Positions 22,000 through 31,290 of a DNA stretch of 64,000 nt are shown here, piece by piece. The translations under genes were made by a program, and so were the position numbers. This stretch comes from Hansfordia pulvinata (lineage: Eukaryota > Ascomycota > Sordariomycetes > Xylariales): positions 52,113-116,112 of the forward strand of contig BJKQ01000033.1 in the NCBI GenBank assembly GCA_006538405.1, read 5' to 3'. Every line of letters starts with the position of its first letter. The first letter of the stretch is position 1. Below the pieces are notes generated by a model. It saw only the letters and a list, made by a program, of their open reading frames with translations. It was not told where the DNA came from and did no database searches.

Positions 22000-23143
22000 A
22001 TGAGCACTCCGGACCAGATTGTCGTCCGACATGGCCCCAACAACGACCAGGTCTGTCTATCATCCATAACACCCGTGCTCGTGCTGACACGATTTCAGAA
22101 TGCCCCGGCGATATGCGCCATTCCCTTAGATCAGATCCTCGCGCGACCCACGCGGGCCCGACTCCACCTCTGCGACGAACACAAGGCCATCCTTCTCAGC
22201 CTTATGGCAAACCTGAACTATCAACTTAACAACCTGCGAAAGCCGGATAACGAGTTTGTTGAGCTGGCCGCTCTGGCTATTGACCTCCCCTGCGACCTGT
22301 CCTTCGCGGGACTGGCCATGGACGAGTCGCAGAAGCAGAAGATCCGGTCCAAGTTGGCGCACGGTATCGCGTCCTTGGCCAGCCTTGCCGGGCGTTACGA
22401 TCTTGTGCAGCAGCTGCTGGCATCACCAGGAAACAGACATGGGAGCCAGACCAGCCTTTGGAAGTGGTCTGGAGAAGCCAGGGAAGGCGGCGCTCGAGGC
22501 TTCCTGGCTTGGCTGCGACAGATACCGCTGTCCCTCGATCCCGACCAGCAGGACAGCAAGCCGGCGACGGAAGCTCTCCTGACTATCCCCAGAATGACAC
22601 GATGCCGACCACGCCGACCACGCCCACTACGCCCACCACCCCGAGCCGACGTCCACGGAACGGCCCCCGTTTCCGGCAACGGTCCAGCGCCCCACCGAGC
22701 TTCTCGATATTGGCACGTTCCCCTACGCCGTGGACCGGTCTTGAAGGCGGACAGAAGCATGGCAGCCACTGGGTGGGTGGAGCTGCCAGCTTCCAGGACC
22801 AGACGTCGTTAGAGGATGTGACGCGGTCGTTGGGCAGAGCCTCTTTGGAAGCGCCTCTGTCGCCGCCGCCGTTTGCCACACCTAGTAGACGCACCGGGCA
22901 GCAACAGCAACGAGTGTCGAAGCCAAGAAAAGCCGACCGCCCAGGGGTTGCAGCCAGTGATGTGAGCGACAGCGATGAGGAAACTCTAACGGGGCACGCG
23001 GGGTGGCCAGGACGAGCAGCGTCGGTCGTGCGGTGGAGAAGCTCGAGCGCAGACTGGATGAGACCCAGGATACGGTCGCAGCACTGCGATCTGAACTACG
23101 GTGGGCTTTGGCCAGGCTCGAGGGGTTGATGGGTGAGCAGTAG
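22000..23143 (+). CDS. Hypothetical protein with a 48-nt first intron and C-terminal coiled coil (later exons unresolved)
   Basis: An ATG at 22,000 (AAGATGA) opens MSTPDQIVVRHGPNNDQ. A 48-nt intron fits at 22,051-22,098: donor GTCTGT, branch-like GCTGAC, acceptor TTTCAG. Its length is a multiple of three, so reading through it also stays open. Exon 2 gives NAPAICAIPLDQIL, then a helical region (HKAILLSLMANLNYQLNNLR; QKIRSKLAHGIASLASLAGR). Beyond about 22,440 two or three frames look plausible because of threonine-proline repeats (ACGCC units near 22,610-22,640). The end appears to be the frame finishing EKLERRLDETQDTVAALRSE plus about 17 residues, stop 23,141-23,143, with clear coiled-coil heptads. 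At least one further intron or frameshift is needed. Family unknown. Shares a promoter region with the gene at 20,429-21,307. Confidence 0.5.
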
Positions 23144-24060
23144 CCGGTGGAAGTGAAGGCGTACTCGTGCGGGTGCTCGTACGACGCACACTCTCGACGT
23201 CCACAGCCACGAACAAGCAACTACAAGTACCCTCTGGTAGGTGGGCGCCGTTGGTCGCGCCGATGCAAGTATCCTGTCTTGGAAATTGCGACCGCAAGTC
23301 ACCCACGTTGAATCTATCCTGTGTTTAGTATTGCGACCTGCAAGTCGTCCATATTGAATGTATCTTGTCTTTAGAGCTGGCTTCTTCCCGTGTCGTCCCG
23401 TGGTCCCGTGTCGGGATACTCTGCCCGTTTGCTGCTGCAGGGTCTTTGCTGCAGGGTCTTTTTCGACTGAAGTGCCGTTTGGTGGCGTTCATTCCTCCCG
23501 GCCCCACGCGGTTGCCCGCGCGTACTCGCAAGAAATAGGTACTCCATTCGTACTTGTCGGCAGAAGTACTGATGTCGCACTTCTACGTACTCGCTTCCAA
23601 GGTTGTACTCACGCCTGTACCCACCACCCAAGTCAACCTTGGAAAGGCCCGTGCCTGGAGAAATACGGTGTCTGAGGCTTGGCCGAGGTGGGCCGGAGGA
23701 AGTTCCCATGGCGTGCAAGTCAAGTACTTTCAGTGTGATCCCAGGTGCGCGCGCATATACATGACGCACTTCCATGGTGTACAATCTGGGATCAGGTACA
23801 CGGTACACGGTACTTGTGCCTAGGAGTCCGTTTGCCCCTGGGTCACCTAGACTGACCGGGCCGTGAGCTGGAGGCAACGTCACGTTCCTAATCCGTTTGT
23901 TCATCTCGCTCCGCAACTCTCGCAGTGACCAAGTCACCTGAACGGCCCTCGCGCCTTCAGCGCCTTGAACAAACAAGATTGAGGAGGAAGGAAAGCAGCT
24001 TCCAAGTGTCCACATAGCTAAGGCACTATGGAAAAGAATCAAGTCACATACAGGCCATGC
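23144..24060. other. Intergenic stretch with a dense GTAC cluster
   Basis: Between 23,521 and 23,820 the palindrome GTAC occurs twelve times, mostly as GTACT or GTACA, ending with three in a row spaced 7 bp (from about 23,794). A minus-strand frame at 23,371-24,042 is open, but its beginning is TTG, with the first ATG about 33 nt later, and it runs through the GTAC cluster, so I do not accept it as a gene. Confidence 0.5.
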
Positions 24061-24735
24061 TCAACCTCCCATCCCGTGAATCCTGACCAGCTCGAGGTTC
24101 AGCTTGTGAACCCAGGTCTCTGCCTCCAAACTCTCCCTCGTGGTCACCTGCAATTTGTATCGAGCCGCTTCAAGCTGCCACTGCACCATCTCCTTGTGCT
24201 CACGAATCTGTCCTGCTGTCATCTCCTTCAGGGACTCCGCTACATAAGGGCCGTCCTGTTCAAGACTGGAAAGCCCTTCCTTGAGATCCTGGTCATCTGT
24301 CTGCCGCTCCCAGCCCTGCTGACCTGCTGGCTCTTCTTGCTTCTGCTCGTGTGGCTGCTGCCCCCAGTCCTGCTCACTCTGCTGCTCTTCTGCCTCTGCA
24401 AACTCGTCGTGCGTCTGCCTCATCTTGGCCAGGATCCTCTTATCCCCCAGCGCCGACAGATTAGAGGGCAGCGTGCTGAGGGATGAGACGTTTGTCGAGA
24501 CGACTTCCGTGGATGATGCAGTGGCTTCCTCCCATGCTGCTTCCGCCTCTTGACCTTGCTGCCGGAACCTGGCCTCCAGCTGCTGCTGTCTGGTGTTGCC
24601 GTTGCTGCCGACGGCGATGCCGTGCGTGGGGCCCGAGTGGCGGGAATCAAGAAGTCCCTGGCGGCGGAAACGGCCCTCTTGACTGAGCTCTTGAGGGGTG
24701 GGGTTGGCCGTCTTTGGCTTAGGGGTTCGCTTCAT
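24061..24735 (-). CDS. Hypothetical coiled-coil protein, 224 residues
   Basis: The frame is open upstream of 24,735, but the first ATG is there (ACGATGA), opening MKRTPKPKTANPTPQELS; TGA lies at 24,061. The N-terminus is basic and proline-rich. The middle is rich in glutamine and glutamate (EEQQSEQDWGQQPHEQKQEE). The last third is strongly helical with heptad character (GQIREHKEMVQWQLEAARYK through LEAETWVHKLNLELVRIHG). No membrane segment. It could act as an oligomerising or scaffold protein, but that is only an inference from coiled-coil character. A leucine-rich forward frame at 24,028-24,486 is its antisense shadow. Family unknown. Confidence 0.6.
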   Translation of the reverse strand: MKRTPKPKTANPTPQELSQEGRFRRQGLLDSRHSGPTHGIAVGSNGNTRQQQLEARFRQQGQEAEAAWEEATASSTEVVSTNVSSLSTLPSNLSALGDKRILAKMRQTHDEFAEAEEQQSEQDWGQQPHEQKQEEPAGQQGWERQTDDQDLKEGLSSLEQDGPYVAESLKEMTAGQIREHKEMVQWQLEAARYKLQVTTRESLEAETWVHKLNLELVRIHGMGG

Positions 24736-24815
24736 CGTGGAGGCTCTGCAGTATTTACCCGGCCAGTCAAGACAGCATGGATGGTCGTCTATTGAGAGTG
24801 GGAGAGAGGGAAGGA

Positions 24816-24856
24816 CAGACTGCAAGACAGACTGCAAGACAGACTGCAAGGACAGT
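24816..24856. repeat. Three tandem copies of a 14-bp unit
   Basis: AGACTGCAAGACAG repeats about three times, upstream of the ATG of the minus-strand gene at 24,061-24,735, probably in its 5' leader. Confidence 0.85.
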
Positions 24857-25410
24857 GACGCTGGATCCTGTAGTGTCGTCAGATGCTGGCAGCTCTCCTA
24901 AAGGCAGGACTGATCATGTGGGTAGGTTGATGACAAGAAGTGTGATGACAGTTGTGAGAGCTTGGAATGATTTGTAGAGGTGCGCTGCCTGCTGGCTCCA
25001 AGTCAGACTTGGTGTACTCGGTATCGCCGTCTGTCGTTTGCCGAGTTGTCAAGCGATGGAATCTGACAGGGTGCAAACGCGCCTAGGCTCGGTATATGGG
25101 AGAGGGAGAGAGAGTGTGTGTTTGGAGGAGAGGAAGAGAGAGTAAGAGAGAGAGGGGAGGGGAAGAAAGAAAGAGGGAGAAGTTTATGCCCGTACCCGTC
25201 ATCCACGACAGTTCATTTGACAGCAGGGGTATTCCTAGCCTTCGGTGCCGCTCATAGGAGCTTTGTTCGGCTCGACACCGCCGCCTTACCGCCGCTCTCG
25301 CGCTGTAGGTGGTGAGAGACCAAGCCGGTGATGAGAGCTCCTCTGGTACTGCCGCGTCTTGAACGCCTTGAATATGGCCATCTCCCATCAGTTTTGTCGC
25401 GCGCTTCCAC
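24857..25410. other. Intergenic region with a GA-rich tract
   Basis: Between the divergent genes starting at 24,735 (minus) and 25,565 (plus). A purine tract of GA and GGA units fills 25,095-25,183. The short open frames here follow the low complexity. Confidence 0.5.
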
Positions 25411-25502
25411 ATGTTCCAGCACTTCTCTCGAACCAAACCCTCTGTTCCTGTTGGACATGTTCCAGCACTCCTCTCGAACCAAACCCTCTGTTCCTGTTGG
25501 AC
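25411..25502. repeat. 46-bp tandem duplication in the 5' leader of the next gene
   Basis: Two units at 25,411-25,456 and 25,457-25,502, each beginning ATGTTCCAGCAC and ending CTGTTCCTGTTGGAC, differ at one base. Each unit contains an ATG followed by an open frame, so the leader may carry upstream ORFs if it is transcribed. It ends 62 bp before the ATG at 25,565. Confidence 0.9.
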
Positions 25503-25564
25503 ATTACAAGATCACCGGCTGAGAACCCCCTCGAATCCTCTTAACCCCTCCCATTGCTCTTGAA

Positions 25565-27016
25565 ATGGCACGCACAGAGTCATCTACCGTTATTCGGGGC
25601 GTCAACCTTAATAAGCTTCGACACCACACCTGGGCAAGAATCCCTTGGGAGCATCGCGATAAGAAGATATTTGTGTCATTTGCTGCAAAGCATCGTTTAA
25701 CAGAAAGGTCTATGTGTAGGGCAAAGGCGCAAGAGGTCATGAGATTACTAGGGCTTGACCGTGGTGAGGAGTTTGAGAACTTGGTCCGCCCTAAAGTCAT
25801 ATCAGCACTTGAATACGTCATTGTCCGTCTGCGGCGAGAGCATGTCCTCGTCGAAACCATCTGCCCTCACACCGGCCTGGACATTATACAATGGCCTGAA
25901 TATACTAGAGCTTGGGGTCTCCCTAGCTGGGATGGAGACGAGAGTCCACCAGTCGCCAATCAGGTCGATGACAACATTCGGGCGCAGGTCGACGATGACA
26001 CTCCGACACAGCCCGAGAACGAGCCTGTTTCGCAGCCTGAGAACAACACTCCCGAACAAACCGAGCATGGGAACCCTTCCGGCACGCCAGGAGGTAGCCC
26101 ACAGTTGCAGATCGAAGGCGATCCCCTCGGGACTTCACCGGACCAGTCACGACCCCCAGGGGAGGGCCCCACGAGACAACATTCCCCTCCTCAACTGACC
26201 GACACGGAGGTTCCCACGAATCAACAGCCTCCTCCTCAATTGACCGACCCGGAGGCTCCCACAAATCAACAGCCTCCTCCTAAACTGTCCGACCCGGAGG
26301 CTCCCACGAATCAACAGCCTCCTCCTCAACTGTCCGACCCGGAGGCTCCCACGAATCAACAGCCTCCTCCCCAACTGTCCGATGCGGAGGCTCCCATGAA
26401 TCAACAGCCTCCTCAGGCTCCCACGAATCAACAGCCTCTTCAGTCTCCCACGAATCAACCGCCTCCTCCTCAACTGTTCTACCCGGAGACTCCCACGAAT
26501 CAACAGTCATCTTCAAACTTGACACGCCACGACCATCATCTCCGGCACCGGCACCGTGGCCGGCAAGCAAGCCTCGACACGCTGCTTCCAGCCGATTCAG
26601 CGTCCAACGTTGCCGACCCCCCGAGCAGGGCTGGGACGAGCATGGTCGGCGCCGAGACCCTTTCAACTCAGTCATTACATCAATCACTCATCAAGACACT
26701 GGACTGGCGTCATTCCACATGTCTATACAGCAACATTCTCCAGCTACACCTATTCGCCCTGGAGAGTGCGGTAATGTTAGAGAGCATCTATCATCGGGGC
26801 ATAAATCAGTCGGGCACACAGAGGTTACGGAAGGGCATGAAGGATATCCGGGCTCAGCTGTCAGCCAACAGTCAAACGCTTCAGGTCCTACAAGGGTGGA
26901 TTGATCGCACGTGTCACGATCTGGGTATCGATCCGTCATTGGTCACGAGAATACAGAGAGGGGCGGCGATAGGGTTGAGATTCTCGGGCCCCAGGCGTAG
27001 TCACGACTATATTTAA
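25565..27016 (+). CDS. Hypothetical protein, 483 residues, with an internal Pro/Gln repeat domain
   Basis: The ATG at 25,565 (GAAATGG) opens one uninterrupted frame to TAA at 27,014-27,016. Residues 1-125 form a compact-looking N-terminal domain (VNLNKLRHHTWARIPWEHRD, then a basic helix and ALEYVIVRLRREHVLVET). Residues about 130-205 are acidic and proline-rich. Residues about 207-315 hold some five 15-residue repeats of PTNQQPPPQL[TS]DPEA type, followed by shorter degenerate units. A histidine/arginine patch (HDHHLRHRHRGRQ) follows. The last 110 residues look folded and helical (LYSNILQLHLFALESAVMLE; MKDIRAQLSANSQTLQVLQG). No signal peptide or membrane helix. The architecture, two folded ends joined by an expandable linker, is clear. 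The function is not. Confidence 0.7.
   Translation: MARTESSTVIRGVNLNKLRHHTWARIPWEHRDKKIFVSFAAKHRLTERSMCRAKAQEVMRLLGLDRGEEFENLVRPKVISALEYVIVRLRREHVLVETICPHTGLDIIQWPEYTRAWGLPSWDGDESPPVANQVDDNIRAQVDDDTPTQPENEPVSQPENNTPEQTEHGNPSGTPGGSPQLQIEGDPLGTSPDQSRPPGEGPTRQHSPPQLTDTEVPTNQQPPPQLTDPEAPTNQQPPPKLSDPEAPTNQQPPPQLSDPEAPTNQQPPPQLSDAEAPMNQQPPQAPTNQQPLQSPTNQPPPPQLFYPETPTNQQSSSNLTRHDHHLRHRHRGRQASLDTLLPADSASNVADPPSRAGTSMVGAETLSTQSLHQSLIKTLDWRHSTCLYSNILQLHLFALESAVMLESIYHRGINQSGTQRLRKGMKDIRAQLSANSQTLQVLQGWIDRTCHDLGIDPSLVTRIQRGAAIGLRFSGPRRSHDYI
26187..26510 (+). repeat. 45-bp coding minisatellite
   Basis: In-frame units encode the 15-residue Pro/Gln repeat of the gene at 25,565-27,016. The most alike units lie between about 26,210 and 26,395; units after 26,400 are shortened (CCCACGAATCAACAGCCTC and variants). 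The length suggests possible copy-number variation between strains. Confidence 0.85.
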
Positions 27017-27092
27017 TGACCTAATAGACATGGGACTGCGCTATACCAGATGCTTCACTGCAGGCGGGTTTGTCACCTTACTGTAACATTAG

Positions 27093-27843
27093 CTATATCT
27101 TGACGCCCACCATTTTACAGATCTGCTGCAACTTGACTTTCCGTTTAGTCCCCGACATGAGATGCCGAGCTGGGTTCCAGCGCGGCGAGTCTCGCAAGGC
27201 CTCCAGGATGAGCTTATCGTATACCTCGAACCACCCTGGCCTGATCAGATAGGCAAGGGCCCCATTGAGAATCTCAAGCTTTCGCTGGCCTAGAGTTTTA
27301 TCCTGTCGGCTTGCCAGCATAGGTATTCTGCCCTCGAACTCATCATCTTTATACACTCTCCGCTCTCGGTATTGCGAGAGTGTGCGATCCCCCTCGAAGA
27401 TGCTACGGTACGCCTCGAAGATGCTTTCACGGGCCCTGTATCGCGCCTTAGTGCTGGCATACGGTCCCAGGCTCTCCCAGCTTGTCTCAAGGTCCAGGCC
27501 GAGGATGTCATGGAAAAGCGGCGATGATTCGTCGTCCCGGGGCCAAGTGAACCTGTGCGCGTCGGCAAGGAGGTTGCAGATTGCTTCAACATGGTCTGCC
27601 CTCGACCAACAGCACAGCAGAGCAGCACGAGGTTAGCTTAAGGACTTTTGACTTCTTCCAGGGAGGGCAAGAGAAAAGAGCAAGAGGTGGCTGATTGGTC
27701 ATGGGCAAAAAAGGGTGGCCACGGGCAAGAGAAAGATCAGACGTACGCTCCTCTCCAACGTCAGGGCTGGGTCTGCCGACGATACTTCGGAAGATGATGT
27801 ATGATGCCAGAAGGATACCGGCGGGAATAATGAATTGCCGCAT
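27093..27843 (-). CDS. Hypothetical two-exon protein, 199 residues, with N-terminal membrane anchor
   Basis: Exon 1 (27,747-27,843) opens MRQFIIPAGILLASYIIFRS, a short hydrophobic segment at residues 4-18 that could be a signal anchor. A 151-nt intron (27,596-27,746) has donor GTACGT, a CTAAC branch-like site and acceptor GCAG. The splice joins the two frames exactly and gives 600 coding nt. Exon 2 (27,093-27,595) encodes a mainly helical soluble domain: HVEAICNLLADAHRFTWPRD, then LDLETSWESLGPYASTKARY, EAYRSIFEGDRTLSQYRERR, IRPGWFEVYDKLILEALRDS, and a basic end KRKVKLQQICKMVGVKI. The model is clean and I think it is a live gene. The family is unknown. Its stop is 77 bp from the stop of the convergent gene at 25,565-27,016. 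It starts head-to-head with the gene at 28,450. Confidence 0.75.
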
Positions 27844-28449
27844 AGTCGTGAACCGTCTGTATCAAGAATAAAGAGTAAAAAGGCAATGTCTGGTTGATGA
27901 GCTTGACAAGCGAGCCCCTGGGTGTTGGGCTTAACATGGGAAATATTCATGCGATGTGCGAGACTGCGAGTGACTGACTGGCTCGCAGCGTCCCCCTCGA
28001 CGTTATATAGAGCTCGGCACGGGGATTGATTTGTTTGTACCTCATCTCATCTCACCCCTCCCGATCCCGCTATGCCTCCATTGTCCCGGATTTGCAGAGC
28101 CATGGCGGAGACTCCTCTCGTTTCTGACACGTCATATTATCTGGCTCGGCCTACTTGTATGCATGCTACAAATAAGGGCCTAGCTAGGTTTCAGCTAACA
28201 AAGGAGACCATTTACGAAGAAAAAGGAGTGACAGGTAGAGCTGAGCTGGGTAGTGCTTCGATTCTTCTTCTTCTTCTTCTTCTTCTTCTTCTTGGCTATT
28301 GCTGTTTCTGTCAACCTCCCCTGCATGCTTCCTCAACTCCACGGTTGCGCAAGGGACAACACTCGCCGAGTCGGCCCCTCTACCAGAACAAACACAGTCA
28401 CACTCTTCTCTGCCCCCTCGAAGTTCACCATCTCGAGCTTAAGACGACC
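27844..28449. promoter_or_regulatory. Shared head-to-head promoter region
   Basis: About 600 bp separate the ATGs at 27,843 (minus) and 28,450 (plus). A TATA-like CTATATAAC on the minus strand at 28,002-28,010 lies about 160 bp upstream of the minus-strand ATG. An upstream ATG on the minus strand at 27,950 is out of frame with that gene and may be an upstream ORF. A TTC microsatellite fills 28,262-28,294. The forward frame from 28,072 that runs into the next gene is polyleucine made by this microsatellite, so I start that gene at 28,450. Confidence 0.45.
28262..28294. repeat. TTC trinucleotide repeat (about 11 units)
   Basis: A perfect TTC run in the presumed 5' leader of the gene at 28,450. 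Read as coding it gives only polyleucine. Confidence 0.95.
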
Positions 28450-30301
28450 ATGGCAGAGAACAGATCGTCATCGCCATCGTCTCAAGATACACGCTCCACA
28501 GCAGTCCCGCGCCCCTCTAGGTATCGGGAGAGCTCATCCCACAACAGCAGCATTCAGCGGCAACCGTTCGGCTCACGGAGACAAGAACGGCCCAATCCGA
28601 CCGTAAACCCTGTAGGTCTACTCACTAGATCATCTCCCTCACTGCCGGGTCTAGGCTAATAAGTGACTGTCGTAACCCTCTTAACCCCCGAAAGCAGCCA
28701 CAGGAAGAGGTCAGTTCGGGACCTCAGTCGGGGTCGACCAGAGACGCTCCCCTCTCTCCGCTGCGCAGCTTCAGCGCTTCACAATGGGCGGCAATTGCTG
28801 CAGACTTTACGACCCGCCCCTCGAGAATTTCGGATCGACGACGACCCCAGGCCTTGCCGTCGCAGGCAACACCGGCCCCAGCAAGCGCCGTGGCCCGTTC
28901 CGGGTTTAACGCCGCCAACCGGGAGCCAACCTCCCGTTCCCAACGCCGGTACTCGATTGTGGAGAGAACTTCCAGACCAGTGCAAGAAGAGGAGCATGTG
29001 TACCCACCTGCCTCCTCCTCTCGCCGCGCTCCGCGAGATGCCTTTGTCGCCGACGCTGCAGCACTGCAATTCGCGACAGGCACCTTCCTATTCAAGGCCT
29101 GGCTGCACAGATGGGCGATAGGAGGGGCCCTCTTTGTTCTTCTGGCACTGGCCCATTCTCAAGGCCTGCTCAGACTCATAATCCGGAAGTTCAGCAAGCT
29201 TGCTGTGACCGAGGTCACCATTGCTACCGCATCAGGTATTTGGGACGGGGTCGAGGAACTATCCCACGAGGCTTACCATAGCCGCTTTGCAGGGCATGCC
29301 ACCTCCCTTGCAGAGCACGCCACCTCCCTCATTACGCCGGCCTATCGCTGGTGCTCCGAGATGGGCAAACAGCTCGCGTCGGAGTGGTCCACGGCGGCAT
29401 CCCCCGAGACCACGACCACCAGGGCAGAGGGTGCTGCTCTCTCGCTCCTTATGCCCGATACTAAGCTCTCGGTGCTTCGAAACAGCAAGATGGCACTGTA
29501 TAGCAGAGCTTCAACCTGGTCTGCCACTACCGCCTTGGTCAGCTCTATTACCTCCATAATGGGTTCCATCTCGGGTTCACACCTAGGAAGGCTGATGAAA
29601 GCACATCTACGACTCTTCTTGCGCTGCAGTACCTACAGCAGACATCAGCTATCGACATAGATATGCTCGGAGCTAGCGAGGACGATTATCGTGGCTTTAT
29701 CTTGTTTAATGAGGAGTGTATAAGAGCAGCCAAAGAGACCGTGGCGCGGGAGGAGAGGGACATCTATGAGCTTACAGCAGCGGCTCGGGAGCTCCGCAGG
29801 AGATTCGAAGCCGAGAAGAACAGAGATGACCGGAATCACGGGAGTGGCCAGGTCAACAACGACGACGAGGGGCGGGAGGGGTGGCTGGCCTCCTTGGGTA
29901 TTCGGAAAGCCTTTAGGTTTACGGGTTCCTCGCTGTTGCCTTCCCCGCCGCTGCCGCCCGAGTCGCTGCTATCACAAGTTGCACAGGAGACTAGGGGCAG
30001 ACTGCAAAAGGCCAAGGAGCAACGCGAACACCTCTTGGACAGTGAGAGAATGAAGGAGATCAAGCTGAAGCTCCAGAATGCACGGAATCAGATCTGCTTG
30101 TTCAGCGATAGACTGGATGATGCTTACTTTCCGGACAAGACGAAGCAGCGACCACAACGGGAGGGCATGATGAAGCAGCGACCACAAAGAGGGGGGATGG
30201 TGGATTTGCCGGTTTACTCGGAGGACATGGCGAGGAGGATAAGGCAGCAGCTCTTCATGGCGGCGATACGGCGCAATGGGCCAGGATCAGGTCAGGGGTA
30301 G
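28450..30301 (+). CDS. Hypothetical membrane-spanning coiled-coil protein, multi-exon
   Basis: The ATG at 28,450 has an excellent context (ACCATGG). Exon 1, 28,450-28,602 (51 codons), is serine/arginine-rich and disordered. A 101-nt intron fits at 28,603-28,703 (GTAAAC..CACAG), in phase. Exon 2 from 28,704 continues disordered to about residue 160, then has a hydrophobic helix (AIGGALFVLLALAHSQGLLR, about residues 188-211) and an alanine/threonine-rich region. The frame must then shift to reach the coding-like stretch at about 29,630-30,301. An intron 29,538-29,629 (weak donor GTCAGC, acceptor CTGCAG) would do so and gives about 552 residues. That last part has coiled-coil heptads (DIYELTAAARELRRRFEAEK; SERMKEIKLKLQNARNQICL). 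Family unknown. Confidence 0.5.
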
Positions 30302-30321
30302 CGACCATCTCGGTCTCAGCC

Positions 30322-30594
30322 GTGTCCACGTGCGAGTTATTAGTGGAAGACATTAAGTGGATGGATCTTTACACCGGCTTGCTGGAGTCGGAGAGGGAAT
30401 GGCTCACCCATTGGAATGGTTACGTCACAGATTATATCGTCGACGATGCGCGACTCTGGCAGCGCGAGTGGGCAACAGAGGGGCAGCTCTTAGAAACCCT
30501 GCAAGGTCACCTCTCCAGTATTGAGGATATTATCCACGGGTGGAAAAATTCGCTGCAAGAGCATGTAGCCCATGTCTCAATCCATCAATCTTGA
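30322..30594 (+). CDS. Probable further exon, or frameshifted end, of the gene at 28,450
   Basis: In another frame, open from before 30,232 to TGA at 30,592-30,594, the sequence reads ELLVEDIKWMDLYTGLLESE, then REWLTHWNGYVTDYIVDDAR and LLETLQGHLSSIEDIIHGWK: clearly protein-like and helical. It overlaps the end of the preceding frame, so either a small frameshift or an intron I cannot place links them. No better start exists for it as a separate gene. Confidence 0.4.
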   Translation: MSTCELLVEDIKWMDLYTGLLESEREWLTHWNGYVTDYIVDDARLWQREWATEGQLLETLQGHLSSIEDIIHGWKNSLQEHVAHVSIHQS

Positions 30595-31290
30595 CAACAG
30601 CTTTATAGAGCCAACCCCCTGACATTCACGACCCCAGGCAACAGGCAATCGGGATGAGCTCAGGCTGGAAGCCTGCCGGTGGGGCAGATGACTGCGCAGC
30701 ACAGTTGAGGCAGATGTTGAAGATGAGTGGCTGGCATTGGTCGGATCTCGTACTGGCCACGAGTGGGAAAGCGCACGAGAGTGTAGGTCAAGAGTTTTGA
30801 TTGGATATAGCGCTGGCAAAGCCTTTTCGGTGCCTACCTCCAGCCTGGCCGCCGCTGCCTACCAGACTGGGGCTTGCCCATAATGCGAGCCTCGCCTGTT
30901 TAATACTACCGTGGCGGGAAAATACGACGTCCTGCAAGTGTTGCAGCCAGTACATCTCTTGCCTGAGAAGTTTTTGATGCACCACCACCACCACCGACCT
31001 GCTTGCATTCCGGACCTGCACTTAAGAAGTCCTGGGTCCTGGGTCCTGGGTCCTGGTGATGGTCTTAGTGATGGTCCTGGTGATAATTCCGACCCTGGGG
31101 TGGTATAAAGGTGGAGAGTTGCATTTAGAATTGACCAAGTCTGGAAAAGGGACTGAATTAAAAGGTGGCGGTGGTGGCATCATTACTCCTTCTCTTTAAA
31201 GCTATTCCTAGTTTCTGCTAGCTAACGGTGGCAGTATTATAAGCAGCAGTGTGGGCAGCAGTATAGGCAGTGGCGGTGGTAGCAGTGGTG
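30595..31290. other. Right margin of the island, no supported gene
   Basis: GC-balanced sequence with a GGGTCCT tandem (about four units, 31,030-31,056), then GATGGTCNTRGT repeats and GCAGCAGT-rich sequence to 31,290. Beyond that the composition turns AT-rich. Confidence 0.5.

Noticed and set aside
23371..24042. Minus-strand frame of 223 codons beginning with a hydrophobic segment
   Set aside because: It begins with TTG, not ATG, runs through the GTAC cluster, and shows no consistent coding character after the first 40 codons.
24028..24486. Leucine-rich forward frame resembling a membrane protein
   Set aside because: It is exactly antisense to the glutamine-rich coiled-coil gene at 24,061-24,735; CAG codons read backwards give CTG leucines.
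28072..28449. N-terminal extension of the 28,450 gene with a polyleucine signal-like segment
   Set aside because: The leucines come from the TTC microsatellite, and the ATG at 28,450 has a much better context.
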